Of a stretch of DNA of 64,000 nucleotides, positions 1 to 11,356 are shown one piece after another (positions within the stretch are counted from its first letter, which is position 1; each line of letters begins with the position of its first letter). The stretch is from Kingdonia uniflora (Eukaryota; Streptophyta; Magnoliopsida; Ranunculales; Circaeasteraceae). Made by a program: the position numbers and the translations under genes. The notes below the pieces were generated by a model. That model saw only the letters and a list, made by a program, of their open reading frames with translations, was not told the origin of the DNA and made no database searches. The stretch covers positions 1,488,001 to 1,552,000 of the forward strand of contig JACGCM010001655.1 in the NCBI GenBank assembly GCA_014058105.1, written 5' to 3'.

Positions 1-796
1 CCCTTCCTATACTCTATAAATAGGAAGGGAATCCTACCCATGAGGGAGCATCTTGGAGAGTGTAAATCAAAGTTCAATAGGCAATAAAGTTCTTGTTCTT
101 GTTCTTATCTTGTTCTTGTCTTTTTACTTTTATCATTGTAATAGTAGTATGGCAATAATTAAAGGGAAGAGTAGCTAATCTTTTTAGCCAAGGCTAGAGA
201 AAGCTCTACCCAATGTAGCCTTAGTGATGATTGTGTAGCTTAGTTAGAGTAATTACTTTCTCTTTATCCTGGAATATTGCATATTTGTATTCCTTTATCT
301 TATGCTTGACCATAGCTAGGATTAGGAGGAATAATGAATTTATGTAACCATCTTGTTGGACCATAACATGATAGGTTATGAACATGGAAAAGAGAACATA
401 ATCCATACTTATCAACCAGACCATGGTTGAATAAGTTGGTTTATGGGTAGTTCCCAATTACTAAATCTCTTGTATCTTTTGATGTATTGCATATGCCCGA
501 CCAAGGATATGCGATATGGGAACTCATAATTTACTTTAATTATTTATGCTATCTAAATGGTTACAAAGGGTGGAGTGGAATTGATGCCTTAGTTTATACT
601 CTAATTTATATTGTAATTTGTTTCATTTTTCTTTTTATTTCAAAACCTACAGAAACTCGTTGTTATTGAATAAAACTAGTAGCTCGAAGTATAATTTGCA
701 CCACAAGTCTCTTGGGATACGACCCTACTTTCCTTTGTACTCAACGGTACACCGTGCGCTTGCGGGTCTTTTAAGACGTCGGTTTATAATCGATCA
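1..796 (+). repeat. LARD-A 5' LTR, left end outside window
   Basis: The sequence matches 5803-6588 along its length with scattered substitutions. It ends in CGATCA just before the primer site, giving the usual CA end. A TATA box lies at 15-22, followed by a low-complexity CTTGTT stretch near 90-120, so U3 lies mostly left of the window. Confidence 0.9.
15..22 (+). promoter_or_regulatory. LARD-A LTR TATA box
   Basis: TATAAATA stands in the context CTCTATAAATAGG. The 3' LTR has TATATATA at the matching place (5815-5822). It is the likely core promoter for the element's RNA. Confidence 0.7.
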
Positions 797-800
797 AGTT

Positions 801-818
801 TGGCGCCGTTGCCAGGGA
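801..818 (+). other. LARD-A primer binding site (tRNA-Asp type)
   Basis: TGGCGCCGTTGCCAGGGA starts four bases after the LTR end. It is complementary to the 3' end of plant tRNA-Asp(GUC) with one mismatch. Athila-type elements use this primer. Confidence 0.8.
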
Positions 819-2255
819 CTTGCGAAGTTGCGTTTTATTTTTGAGTTGTTTTATTTTAAGCCAATTTTTTTTTCTTGTTTTGTTTTTTGCTTTTTTTTGG
901 ATCCGGAAACAAATTGATTGAGTGATTGACTCAAACTCTATTGACGCTACAGTAGCTGTGAAGTCTATCCCTAAATTTTTCACCGTTTTTGATCATCTAT
1001 ACTTTACAGTTTGGAAATATGTTTGCTACAAAAGTTTTAGATAATTCAAAACCCTTTCTGAATTGCTATAGATCATATTTTTTTGTTAAGTCGTTTGGGA
1101 GTTATCGCCTTTTGAAAAGACAGTAAAAATAGTCTCTGTAAAGGTCACCGTGTTCATTAATCACTTGTTTTGAGCGGCAGGGAAGCTAAATTCAAGAAAA
1201 CTTCCTTCTTAAATGTCTTTCCATTATAAATTATCTTTCTAAATTGATATTATTTAATGCTCTCTCTTAGCCGAACGGAAAGATATGCGCATTTAAAAAT
1301 TAGGACATCATAGACTATAATAAACTTGGAAATTAAATTAATATTGTTGTCGCAAGTTCACTAATCCTTTTTCTCTTGTTTTTAAGGATAGTCACAAAGT
1401 TGGAAACGAGACGAACAATATGCAAAGCTAAAAGCATCATCAAATCCATCCTTCTTGTGCCCCCTAAGTGAAGGGGCACTTCCTTCTTTCGCCCCCTAAG
1501 TGTAAGGGCGACCACAACTACACCGGGAAACACTTCCCGTAGGTTGGTACTTCTTAAAACTTGACATCTAGAAGGGGTAGATATTCGTTCTGCCCTGGCA
1601 CTAGGATATATAAAGTTGTGTGGACTGCGCAAATACACGCTGCCCTAATAAAAAATTTACTGTGGTTGGATTAGCCTATTATTCTGTTTAATATTCTTTT
1701 TCATTCCAACATTAGTAAAGGTAAAAACTGTCAGAGACTTGTGGGATTTCATCTCCCAAAAAGCTCTCCAATAAGTGGGACCACCCATTAGGGATACAAA
1801 GAAATTTGTATCACACAAAAATTGAACGTCTCAGACCTCAACATAACTGTTAATAAAAAAGAGTAGCAAGATTCCCACGGGATTTCATCACCCAACGGAT
1901 AGGTGTACCGGACCGGGGTACAAACACGAGTTCGTAGGATACGGCCCCAGCCTAGTGCCGCAAAATACTGGTTGTAGGTTTGCGACGTCACCGTTCTAAG
2001 TGCTGACGTACGATAAGGCAACTTGCTTGGGCGTGAGGATTGAACATCTACTTTAAGCTGGTACTTGCATAGTGACGCATGGTAGTATAGAAACCAAAGC
2101 CTTTTACCATCGTACCCATTTTTAACATAGAAGAATATAGGGGAGACCTAATTATTACTTTTAAAAAATGTTGATGTGCTAGAGTTTAAGTTTGATTGGT
2201 TGTTTATTGCGTTGGGTGTTGCTTTTATTTTAAAATGTCATACATGCAAGAACAT
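819..2255. other. LARD-A untranslated leader
   Basis: This 1.4-kb stretch follows the primer site and shows no supportable gene. It holds a short direct duplication near 1455-1512 (GCCCCCTAAGTG twice) and several short inverted and direct copies of a 'GGGATTTCATC.CCC' phrase near 1743 and 1880. These could form RNA structure, but nothing shows a function. Confidence 0.5.
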
Positions 2256-3386
2256 TGGAATCTTTACAGTTCACAATTCAACATCCCACAACAACCTCAA
2301 AATCATTTTCAATCATGGAATCACCAAAATTCTCAATACGCGGAACCTTTCTAATTTTATTCATATATACAGGCCCATCAGTCCGTCCAGTCATCCAATC
2401 AGTTCCCACCCGATCCACCCAAACCTTCTTTAGACGATACCCTTGCTCTCTTCATGCGATAATCAGTACAATTTCAGCAACAAATGATACAATTCCAACA
2501 ACAGACATTGGTGAATCAAACTTCTACGACCCAATCTATCTCTTGATTAGAGACTCAGATAACTCAGTTGTCAACTACGTGGAGTGAAATAGAGCTTGAA
2601 AAACTTCAAAGCAATGAAGAAGAACAATCTGAAGTTAAATCCCCTTGTGATTTAGAAATGGATGAATTCAAGCGTAATCAAGGAATGTTTTCTCTGTGGG
2701 GTGAATGGATACCATATTGCGAGGCAGATTTAGAAGATGAATATTTTAAGGTCGACGATCCTATGTCACAAGAAGATCTTGAAGAAGCCCTCCAAATTTA
2801 ACCTTCAATGTCACCATCCATCATTTCATTTGTTAATCCATTAAATTATTTCGAGGAAACTATGACCGAGGCTTAATATTTTTCCCTCTCCTCTAATCAT
2901 TTTTCTAACGATGATGATGACGAGATAAAATATTAATATATGGAATCACCATCTCATTATACGATAATTTGCGAGGAATTTGTAGATGATGATATTTGTA
3001 CCAAAGTCAAGAAATTAGAAATTATCGAACCTGTTGCAGATGATATCAACTTGTCATTTCTTTCTCAGTCTCCTTATGAGTCACCTCAGCCTTGCCTTGA
3101 GCCGCGTCCACCTAACACAAATTATAATGTTAATAATTAGTGGGTGGACGACCCTTCTTTACAGGATATACCACTATTATTGGGGGCTGATTCTATTTTT
3201 GTTACTCATTTACCAACTACACCTATACCTATGCCTGCATCTCCATTTCACGAGCCTAATGCGGGTACCATGACCATAAATGATTTTGAGGACTTGTACG
3301 GAGATAATTCTTGTTGTATTTTTGTTAATGAATGTTTAAATTATTTTGAGGACTCGAATGATCCTGAGATTCGTGAAATGGTATAA
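2256..3386 (+). pseudogene. LARD-A degenerate gag-tail plus acidic ORF
   Basis: One frame reads through about 377 codons broken by several stops, including ones near 2352, 2458, 2545, 2799, 2875, 2934 and 3138. The first part is Gln-rich and ends in a heptad-like LETQITQLSTT stretch, following PSLDDTLALFM. That matches the C-terminal tail of Athila-type Gag in style. The rest is strongly acidic (EEEQSEVKSPCDLEMDEF, NDFEDLYGD) and I do not recognise it. The Gag core and zinc finger are absent. The decay looks recent because the frame is still kept between stops. Confidence 0.55.
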
Positions 3387-5462
3387 TCATTTATATCTGA
3401 AAATATGTTTCAACTTGGCCATGTCCCTAAGCTAACGAATATCCACGTCAATGGTTAGGATGAGTCCCTTGGGATAAGTTGTGATTTTAGGCACATAAAT
3501 TTTAAATGTTTATTAGAGTTAATTGTCTCTCGATCCCCACATCCACAAATATGTTACATAGTTTTTCTTCTACTAAAAGAAAACATCTTTTTGAAAAATT
3601 ATAATTTTGGGGATGCCTCACGGACTTGCTTTGTCAGAACCACCTAACACATTTTTTGGAATATCAACGATAACATGGGGGTTTTGAAAATTTTCAAAGA
3701 AAATTTCTTTCCAGGAAAATCGATTTTTGAATCTAGTACATTTTCGGGGATGAATACTTGTATACCAATCTTCTTATTTACTGCAACATGTAGTAATCAT
3801 ATGATTGTATTGAAAATTCTAAAGGAAAATATGTTCCCTAGGAATATATTTACTTTATCTTGGAGAAAATGGTTTTTCTTGATTTGTCTAAGATTTTCAA
3901 CTTGGAATCATCAAATGATAGGCAAAGTTTTTAGAAAAAATCTTTTCCATAGAGAATTAGTTTTAAACTCTCTCTGGTTTTAACAAAATATATCTGCCCA
4001 ATTAAGGGCTAATATTAAGGATCACCAGTCATGTGTTATCTGATTTTTGAAAGAGAATTTGTAACCAGGATAGTACATCACCTTTTCAACTTCGCACCCT
4101 TTCAGTCATATTTAAAATTTTAAGTTTGGGGGTACATTCGTCTAGCTGAAGACAGTAAACTCAACGCCTTTTGGGAGACAACCCATGACACATTCAGGTG
4201 AGAAATTCTAATTTTTATTCCTCTATTTTTTATGCTCTCAAACATTGAGGGAAATATTTCATTTAAATTTGGGGGTAGGAAAACATTTCTTTAAATACTT
4301 TTTGATGATAAGTAAAATAATGGCACTTTGACAATTTATGATATATTTTTGATATATTTCCAAACACTTAAACTGATTTTACCTTGACATAAATATTATG
4401 GAAAAGCCTAAATTTCTAAATTGTACCAAGTATACACTAGAATATTTTGGAATATTTTAACATAGATTTACTATCTTTTTATTAACGACTAATACAAGTT
4501 AACATGGCATATTTTGAAAATTTGCACTTCACTGTAGTTTTGCAATTAATACCTTCAATAGAATTTTGCTCAGTATAAGAGAAATTTAACATTTATGTTA
4601 TGAATAGTTTGCTACAAGGGAGACAACTGCCTAAGAATAAGTTCATTCCTAATAAGAAGAAAAAATAAAAAATCTAAATGTGCCCTAAAAACTTTCAACT
4701 GGAAGGCTACTCGCATGATTAAGAACTGAAAGAGGAAAAAATATCACCAATCTTGTGTTTCACCATGAACTATGTGAAAGGAGCATAAAAAAATATTACT
4801 TGTGAGAATCCTGAGTCTAGGTCATGATGGAGCACCACACCCTGACAACCTTCGCCAACTGGCAGGGATTGTCGACCGAAAAATCCTTGTTACGAAGGCT
4901 TCACTAAGAAATAAAGTACTCAAAAGAAAAGGCTTACAAATGAAATGAAAATAAGTAAAATTCTAGGAAGGTGAATTGACTAAGGTACTTGTCGAACTGA
5001 CCATTGAATTTATTCCAGTAAGAACTAGACTATCAAAAACTGAGTAAATTATTCTAGACAACGTATTAGGAGATAAAACTATTTTCATTGTATACTCAAA
5101 TATAGCTAAAGCAAAATACTTGAATCTCTTTCTAATCTTAAGGTAGTACCTCTAGTTTCGGATAAGCTTAAAATATTCTTTGATATACTTGGGAGAATAA
5201 TAAGTTTAAGGATTTTTTCATTGGTATATTTTTGTCACTGCTAAGTAAGGTTAAGTTCACAGGAAATGAGTCATGTGTATTCTAGAATTGTTTAAAATGT
5301 CATTATTGACTTTTGTGGGTATAGTCACTGCAAACCCTCACGAGACAACACTCATCTACCTGGCTAAACCTGGGGGTTTAACGGCTTGTTGCATACGCTA
5401 AATGCAACAGCATAACATGCAAAAATAGTTTTTTTTACTTTTGCTCGAGGACTAGTAAAATA
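3387..5462. other. LARD-A 3' non-coding region
   Basis: About 2 kb of AT-rich sequence has no pol domain in any frame. Two internal copies of the polypurine-like phrase AAGTTTGGGGGTA or AAATTTGGGGGTA lie at 4121-4134 and 4264-4277. A 'GGGAGACAAC' phrase recurs near 4170 and 4618. Nothing else is recognised. Confidence 0.5.
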
Positions 5463-5478
5463 TAAGTTTGGGGGTATT
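5463..5478 (+). other. LARD-A polypurine tract
   Basis: TAAGTTTGGGGGTATT immediately precedes the TG that opens the 3' LTR. It would prime plus-strand DNA synthesis. Confidence 0.75.
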
Positions 5479-6589
5479 TGATAGACATATAATATTTACG
5501 TATACAACTCCTTAATTTATATCTACCTAGTCATTTATTAAATAAATGTAACACTAAGAGTACTTTTGTTTGTATTTACAGAAATTGGTCACATGATAAA
5601 CAAGTCGTACAATTTTCTAGTTTTTAACGAAGAACAAGGGTGATGCACTCCAACAATGATTTCATTTGAAGTTGTCAACCAAAGGCCCATGCATGGAAAC
5701 CCATTAAAGAGAATTAGATATATATATTATTCTCATGAGTTGTAATGCATGATTTTAGGCATTATTTAGGGGATTTTATATTAATGGTGATTTTTAGTAA
5801 CCCTTCCTATACTCTATATATAGGAGAGGAATCCTACCCATGAGGGAGCATCATGGAGAGTGTAAATCAAAGTTCAATAAGCAATAAAGTTCTTGTTCTT
5901 ATCTTGTTCTTGTATTTTTACTTTTATCATAGTAATAGTAGTATGACAATGATCAAAGTGATGAGTAGCTAATCTTTTTAGCCAAGGCTAGAGGAAGCTC
6001 TACCCAATATATCCGTAGTATAGATTATATAGCTTAGTTAGAGTAATTACTTTATCTTTTTCTTGGAATATTGCATATTCGTATTCTTTCATCCTATGCT
6101 TGACCATAGCTTGGATTAGAAGAAATAATGAATCTATGTAACCATCTTGTTGGACCATAACAAGATAGGTTATGAACATGGAGAAGAGAACATAATCCAT
6201 ACTTATAAACCAGACCATGGTTAAGTAAGTTGGTTTATGGGTAGTTCCCAATTACTAAATCTCTTATATCTTTTGATGTATTGCATATACCCGACCAAGG
6301 ATATGCGATTCGGGAACTCGTAGTTTACTTTAATTATTTATGCTATCAAAATAGTTACAAAGGGTAGAGTGGAATCGATGCCTTGGTTTCCACTCCAATA
6401 TATTTTGTAATTTGTTTCGTTCTTCTTTTTATTTCAAAACCTATACAAACTCGTTGTTATTGGATAAAACTAGTAGCTCGAAGTATAATTCACACCACAA
6501 GTCTCTTGGGATACGACCCCGCTTTCCTTTGTACTCAACGGTATACCGTGCGCTTGCGGGTTTTTTAAGACATCGGTTTATAATCGATA
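5479..6589 (+). repeat. LARD-A 3' LTR
   Basis: It starts TGATAGACATATAA right after the polypurine tract and is about 1.11 kb long. Its last ~790 bases align with 1-796. A TATA box lies at 5815-5822. The terminal CA seen in the 5' LTR has become AT here, so the exact end is uncertain by one or two bases. Confidence 0.85.
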
Positions 6590-7262
6590 TATTGGGGCTG
6601 ACCACATAATGCTTCGTTTAGGCTCAATCCCGCGGATAGACCTGGGGGAGACCTTCAAAGTCCAGCGAACTTCTTGGGCAAACCTAAGTATTGCGTCAGC
6701 CCTTCGACCCGACTGATACTTGGGGGTGACCTCAAAGTTTTTTAAGATTCTAATTCGAGCAAACTCGAGGGACATGAATGGTCGATAAACCGGACCCTTA
6801 GGAATGTATTGGGACCGACTACATCATGCTTCATTAAGGCTTAATCTCGCGGATAAACCTGGGGTGGCCTTCATAGTTTAGTAAACTTCTTGGACAAACC
6901 TCAGTATCACGTTAACCATTCGACCCGACTGATACTTGGGGGCGACTTCAAAGTTTTTCAAGGTTCCAATTCGAGCAAACCTGAGGGGCATGAATGGTTG
7001 ATAGATCGGACCCTCAGGGATGCATTGGGGCTGACCACATAATGCTTCGGTTAGGTTCAAATCCGCGGATAGACCCGGGGGCTCCCTTCGACATACAAGC
7101 GCACCGAGTTGGTCAAACCTAAGTATCATGTCAACCCTTCGACTTGATCGATACTCAGGGGCGACCTCAAAGTTATTCGAGTTTCTTGTTCTAACAATCC
7201 CACATGGCATGAATTGTCAACAGGCCGGACACTCGGGCATACATCACAACTGACCACATCCT
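6590..7262 (+). repeat. Tat-B 3' tandem repeats, ~217-bp period
   Basis: Three units are marked by GACCACATAATGC-like phrases at 6600, 6817, 7033 and 7252. Each unit carries GACTGATACTTGGGGG and GGACCCTCAGGAATG phrases. Related ~196-bp units occur in Tat-C, D, E and F. Tandem repeats between pol and the 3' LTR are known in the Tat/Ogre group. Confidence 0.85.
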
Positions 7263-7534
7263 CCTTCGATCCTCGACGTTAGAAGCTTTCCATACTTCAA
7301 TTCTCACACAAAACTACAAGTATATAGACATACCAACAATTCTAATTTAATAAATACCAGAAGGTCAATTTCAATTACCTTACTCAATCTACCTCTCCAA
7401 TACTCATTGTTCAAAATTTAACTTATCCCACAAACTGAAGCAGAAACAATTGACAAGAATTCATTATAGATGACTTTTTACAAATACCATACAAAATACC
7501 TTCTACACAATATTTACATAGGATTGGCCACATT

Positions 7535-9637
7535 TTATCCTTGCTCATCTACAACACCACCTTCAATGACTTCGACAACAGTGTTCATTCCCGTAGCATC
7601 AACATCACCTGCGATTGCAAAACCCCCTTCAGTATTTCTAGCACCATTCCCTTCGACTGCGGGATCAGTTATAATACTTTTAGCACCACCCCTGAAAGGG
7701 TCCATGCCTATCCCCTCTGCCTGCGTAACATCTTCAATAGTAGGCTCTTTGGTCGAAGAAAAGTGCTCGATGGTCTCAGGATTATACCCCAATCCATCTA
7801 TAAAGTTATTTAGAGTCGTGGTCATGTCACGCTCCTCTTTCTCAGCCAGCTTCGCCTCTAACACTGTTCACATTTGATTATTGCTAAAAATCGCACCTTC
7901 GACTTCCCTCGCAGCATCGACTCTAATCTATAACTTCTCTTATCCTAGCATACCGACCTGGCTCTCTAGCGACATAATGGTCCCCTGTGCGAGCTCCAGA
8001 CTATCCCTCACCTGCTTTAGCATTTTACTCGACACCTTTTGGGCTATGTTATAAGCTTAGGCCCATGCATTCACCTGCACAAATACTTAACTACTCAGCA
8101 ATTATCAAAGCATAATTGTAAGTTTGCAATTTCAAAAACACTTACCTGATGAAGAACCTTGTTCATTTGCTTCCCTACTTCATCTAGGTTCATTCCACAA
8201 AGGGTAGCCATCGATGCGACCGTTACTCGAGCATTCTCCTCCAGTTCAACCTCGCGTCGCCTCGAGGGGGTCAATTCATCCTCATCCTCGGCCATCTGTT
8301 CATGAGGCCCCTTCCGCAGAGTTGCCTTCATCTGCTACAGAGTTAAAGCTTCGTCAGTGACCTTACCTTTACCTTTGCTGGTCTACCGAGGTACCTCGGG
8401 AATAGTCTCAAGCACGCCCGGTCGTATCATCCTAGGACCTCCTCGCCGCCCCTTCGGCACACAGCTCAACTTTCGACTCAACCTGTAATAATCCATTTCC
8501 CTTCCCCTCGTCAAAGAACTTCATTTTTTTTATCTTTGAGTGCCCAATAGCTACAGGAACGTCCCTCAGTAAAGTGTCTATCTTCTTTCGCCTCTTTATG
8601 ACAATACACAACTTCCCGAATTCCCAATCTACCCACTCCTCGTCCTGGTTGATCAGCTCATCAATATACGTCATCGGATGCTTCAGTAAATTATTCGAGA
8701 GACCTGCAAAATAATGAAGAAAAGTTCAACAATCTACTCGAACCACATAATAAACAACCTACAACTATTAACTTACTTGGATTATACAGCCTATGCTTCA
8801 GCTTATGTACCTCCTCTCCCTCTGTATTCTCATAATTACCTCTCACCACTACCAAATCCTTATCCCACCAACACCCAGTCGAACACAGGTCAAATAACCA
8901 TGGTTTGTCTGTATGGCATTGGATGTGATAAGTATCTACCCGCTTATTTGCTTTCTTCGAGTAAAATAATATGATGTCGAACCACTTGATCAAACCCCTC
9001 CTCTCACGCTTCAACTCCATATTCATCCCCTCAACAACTCACATCATCCTATAAAAATTGCCATTCATCTGGCATGGGGCCACATCCCAGATATTAAATA
9101 CCTGCTTCACTAGCCTTCGAAGGGGCAGCTGCATACCTAATTGAATCTGGCCTCTGAATGCCATAATCCCCTCCTAGGGGGTATCCTTGAATGAGAACTC
9201 AGCCCATACTGGCACCAGTATAACAGCTACCTTCGACAACCCGTATTTCGACATGAATTGTTCCAGTCTCGCCCTTTTCTGAGCTGAGACTGGCCCCGCC
9301 ATTGTCCCCAAATTATCTGAATCATCCCTATTATTACTTTGCTCCTCTTCCCATTCCTCCCTCTCATCCCCCGAAGGGTCGACATTACCTTCGTTCCCCT
9401 TCCCCTCTCCCTCCTCATTTTCCTCTTTGTCACTCTCCCGACTATTCGAGCCCTACGATGGCTCCTAGTCGAAGCTTCAACCTCTGGTACTACCATAGCT
9501 AATGGGGTGTCTGTTATAATTTCTCACACTTCTACATCACTGCGCTCAGCCCCTCGACCTTGGCCACATATACTAGGTACATTTACTTCATCCTCCTCAT
9601 CTACCAGCCTCATCCTCGAAGCTCGACGGGTACGCAT
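7535..9637 (-). pseudogene. Tat-B antisense gene AS2 (Transposase_28-like)
   Basis: This is a multi-exon gene opposite to the element's own sense. It starts at ATG 9637 with MRTRRASRMRLVDEE, which recurs at the start of AS2 in D, E and F. A central domain (about 9150-8770) contains LPLRRLVKQVFNIWDVAP and then YHIQCHTDKPWLFDLC. It resembles the plant 'putative gypsy type transposon' domain (Transposase_28), recalled and not searched. A GT-AG intron splits it (GTAAG donor near 8776, TTTTGCAG acceptor near 8703). Charged coiled-coil-like sequence follows, then a C-terminal module (FIDGLGYNPETIEHF) with a stop at 7535. Several stops and frame breaks make this copy a pseudogene. The function is unknown. 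Confidence 0.6.
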
Positions 9638-9643
9638 TATACC

Positions 9644-9937
9644 CTACAGAAAAAGATGAGCGAAATTAGCTTGATATATTCAAGTATCAAGTTTCGGTAT
9701 CATATTATTTTCTACCCTCCCCAAATAATCTAACCCACAGTCGAATGTTTGACTGCAGCCCCCAACTTCCCCCTCACCCCCCCAATTCACCACTTGGCCA
9801 GACCTTCAGCCACATGGGTTAGCCCCTTCCTCAATCACATAGTTACAGCCAAAAGCATACCATACAGACAACAAGCACATGAGGAAGCAACCGCAAAATT
9901 AAAAGGTCTATCTTTACTAAAATTATCAAAAACATAC
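9644..9937 (-). other. Tat-B AS2 5' UTR intron
   Basis: The donor CAG|GTATG and acceptor TTCTGTAG lie just upstream of the AS2 start codon. The same intron with a CAG or AAG|GTATG donor is at the matching place in Tat-D, Tat-E and Tat-F. Confidence 0.6.
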
Positions 9938-10089
9938 CTGTTTGTGTAGATCCGATTTCTCAGCAACAACGAAGTGTTCTTCTCTCTTCTCCAACAAGCT
10001 CATCCACAACAATGGCATATGTTTTTCCCCTCTTCCTCCTTTTTTCTCTATTTAATTATTGTTTGGGAGCAATGACTCTCTCTCCCCTC

Positions 10090-10200
10090 TTTAAATACCA
10101 CCCAAGGACAATAAAGCTGCCTTGGTTTCCCCACTCACCATCATTACCACTCCTCCGCTCCCCCCTCATTTTCGGCTACGATGTGTTTTACCAATAATAT
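10090..10200 (-). promoter_or_regulatory. Tat-B AS2 promoter
   Basis: The TATA-like box TATTTAAA (10090-10097, minus strand) follows a ~100-bp stretch that aligns with the AS2 promoters of D, E and F. Shared phrases are CATCGTAGCCGAAAA and TGGTAATGATGGTG. A transcript from here would run into AS2 exon 1, which ends at 9938. Confidence 0.5.
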
Positions 10201-10893
10201 CCTCACCTGCTCCCACGCCCATCTCATATACTTATGCCAGAAAAATACTCTTTCAACCCTCTCGAAGCTTCTAACACACTGCCCGAAGCTGCTAACTCAA
10301 ACCCGCGTATCACCTCTACATCTTTCCCATAACCCGAGGAAACATCATGATAACCTACAATGACACAATGCCCTAGGAACAGTATCATCTCTGAGATGCC
10401 TGCTATTTAGGTTGTCAGAGTTTGCAGTCGAAGCACCTATGCCTTCACCCACTGACATTTTTGAGCCCTCTCATGCGTTCGTTTACAAATCATTGTTTGC
10501 ATTCTACCACATCGCATCATGCATACACATAAGTACTCGAACCTTCGGTCAGTACTTTTCGTTATAAAAAAAAAAATACAAGTGCCTTACCATTTTCAGT
10601 CGTTTCCATTACTTAAGTTCGACGTTCGGCAGTTAATACCGTACTTACATTATCATCGTCTAACAGGCTTCTACTATCATACTTTGATGAACATATTTTT
10701 TCATTTAAAAATAAAATAAAAGCCCTCAGGCCTACAAAAATAGAACGAAAAGAGAAAGAACACCAACAACATCAATAATAACAACAAAAATAACAACTAT
10801 ACTACCATAATTTTTCAGAGAACCCCCCTATTTGCATACGGGGCAGTTCTTACAGAACCCCGCCTCATCCTCGATCGCATCCTTAGCATCCAC
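10201..10893. other. Tat-B spacer with conserved block upstream of AS2
   Basis: There is no gene. The part at about 10325-10510 (minus strand) aligns with blocks ~240 bp upstream of AS2 in D, E and F. Shared phrases are TCTGACAACC, GGGCATTGTGTCAT and ATCATGATGTTTC. An A-rich run lies near 10566-10577. Confidence 0.5.
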
Positions 10894-11121
10894 CTAGTAT
10901 TCTGCCATGATTTTTAGTAGATAATATCGGTTACTGATGTTCGGCCCTAGCCACTGCATCACCCTCTACCAATGTTTGTACGGTATCCCGCAGATGGCCT
11001 CTCCCAGTTCCAGCCCTTGCTTCCCAAAGAATTTCTCTTTCAGGACAGTCGACTTCTCTTCAATGCGTCGTTCTCTCACCTCCATCATCTTCTGGTATCG
11101 TGTGTTTGGTATATTTTCCAT
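10894..11121 (-). pseudogene. Tat-B antisense gene AS1
   Basis: From ATG 11121 the frame gives MENIPNTRYQKMMEVRERRI, then a Lys/Glu-rich helix, KEKFFGKQGLELGEAICGIP and YKHW. The TAG at 10966-10968 stands where relatives have a second Trp, and the frame then runs to a stop at 10894. It matches the AS1 proteins of D, E and F (RYQKR, KFFGD, GEPISGMPYAY). This copy lacks the acidic MPDLVEVE stretch, a short internal deletion. I recognise no named domain. Its upstream sequence matches that of AS1a rather than AS1b. Confidence 0.55.
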
Positions 11122-11180
11122 GTTTGGTTTACTCAAAGAAGACGAAGATGAATGTTAAAAACTCACCCCCTAACAACCCC

Positions 11181-11187
11181 TTTTATA
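11181..11187 (-). promoter_or_regulatory. Tat-B AS1 TATA box
   Basis: TATAAAA (minus strand, in GTATAAAAGGGG) lies 60 bp upstream of the AS1 start. The next ~170 bp up to the LTR match the AS1a upstream regions of D, E and F. Confidence 0.5.
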
Positions 11188-11339
11188 CTTTGATTCACGG
11201 AAATTTATTACCCCCTTAAATCACCACTTACATTATTTACTTTCCTTGGAACTGCCTACATTCAACAGTCAACTCTTTAACTTCCTATGCCTAACCGATT
11301 TTCTCAGCACGCGCCATCCACATCAATTTCTGAGGCCCC

Positions 11340-11356
11340 TACTGAGAGGGGGAGAA
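11340..11356 (+). other. Tat-B polypurine tract
   Basis: ACTGAGAGGGGGAGAA directly precedes the TGTAGTAGCC start of the 3' LTR. The matching tract in other copies reads GAGAGGGGGCGAA. Confidence 0.75.

Larger units (their letters stand above)
1..6589 (+). mobile_element. LARD-A, non-autonomous LTR retrotransposon
   Basis: Two long similar LTRs (1-796, cut by the window start, and 5479-6589) flank a 4.7-kb interior with a primer site and a polypurine tract but no protease, RT, RNase H or integrase. This is the layout of a large retrotransposon derivative (LARD). The tRNA-Asp-type primer site and the gag-tail remnant suggest an origin near the Athila group of Ty3 elements, which is inference. 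It must have depended on enzymes from another element. Its right end abuts tandem repeats of Tat-B, so it inserted there. Confidence 0.85.

Noticed and set aside
221..457. Minus-strand open frame repeated at 6000-6251
   Set aside because: The two copies lie in the two LTRs of LARD-A, so the similarity is explained by the LTR pair. There is no coding evidence.
7470..7877. Plus-strand open frame (Ser/Thr/Pro-rich) as a gene
   Set aside because: It is the complement of the last AS2 exon of Tat-B, whose minus-strand reading matches AS2 in D, E and F.
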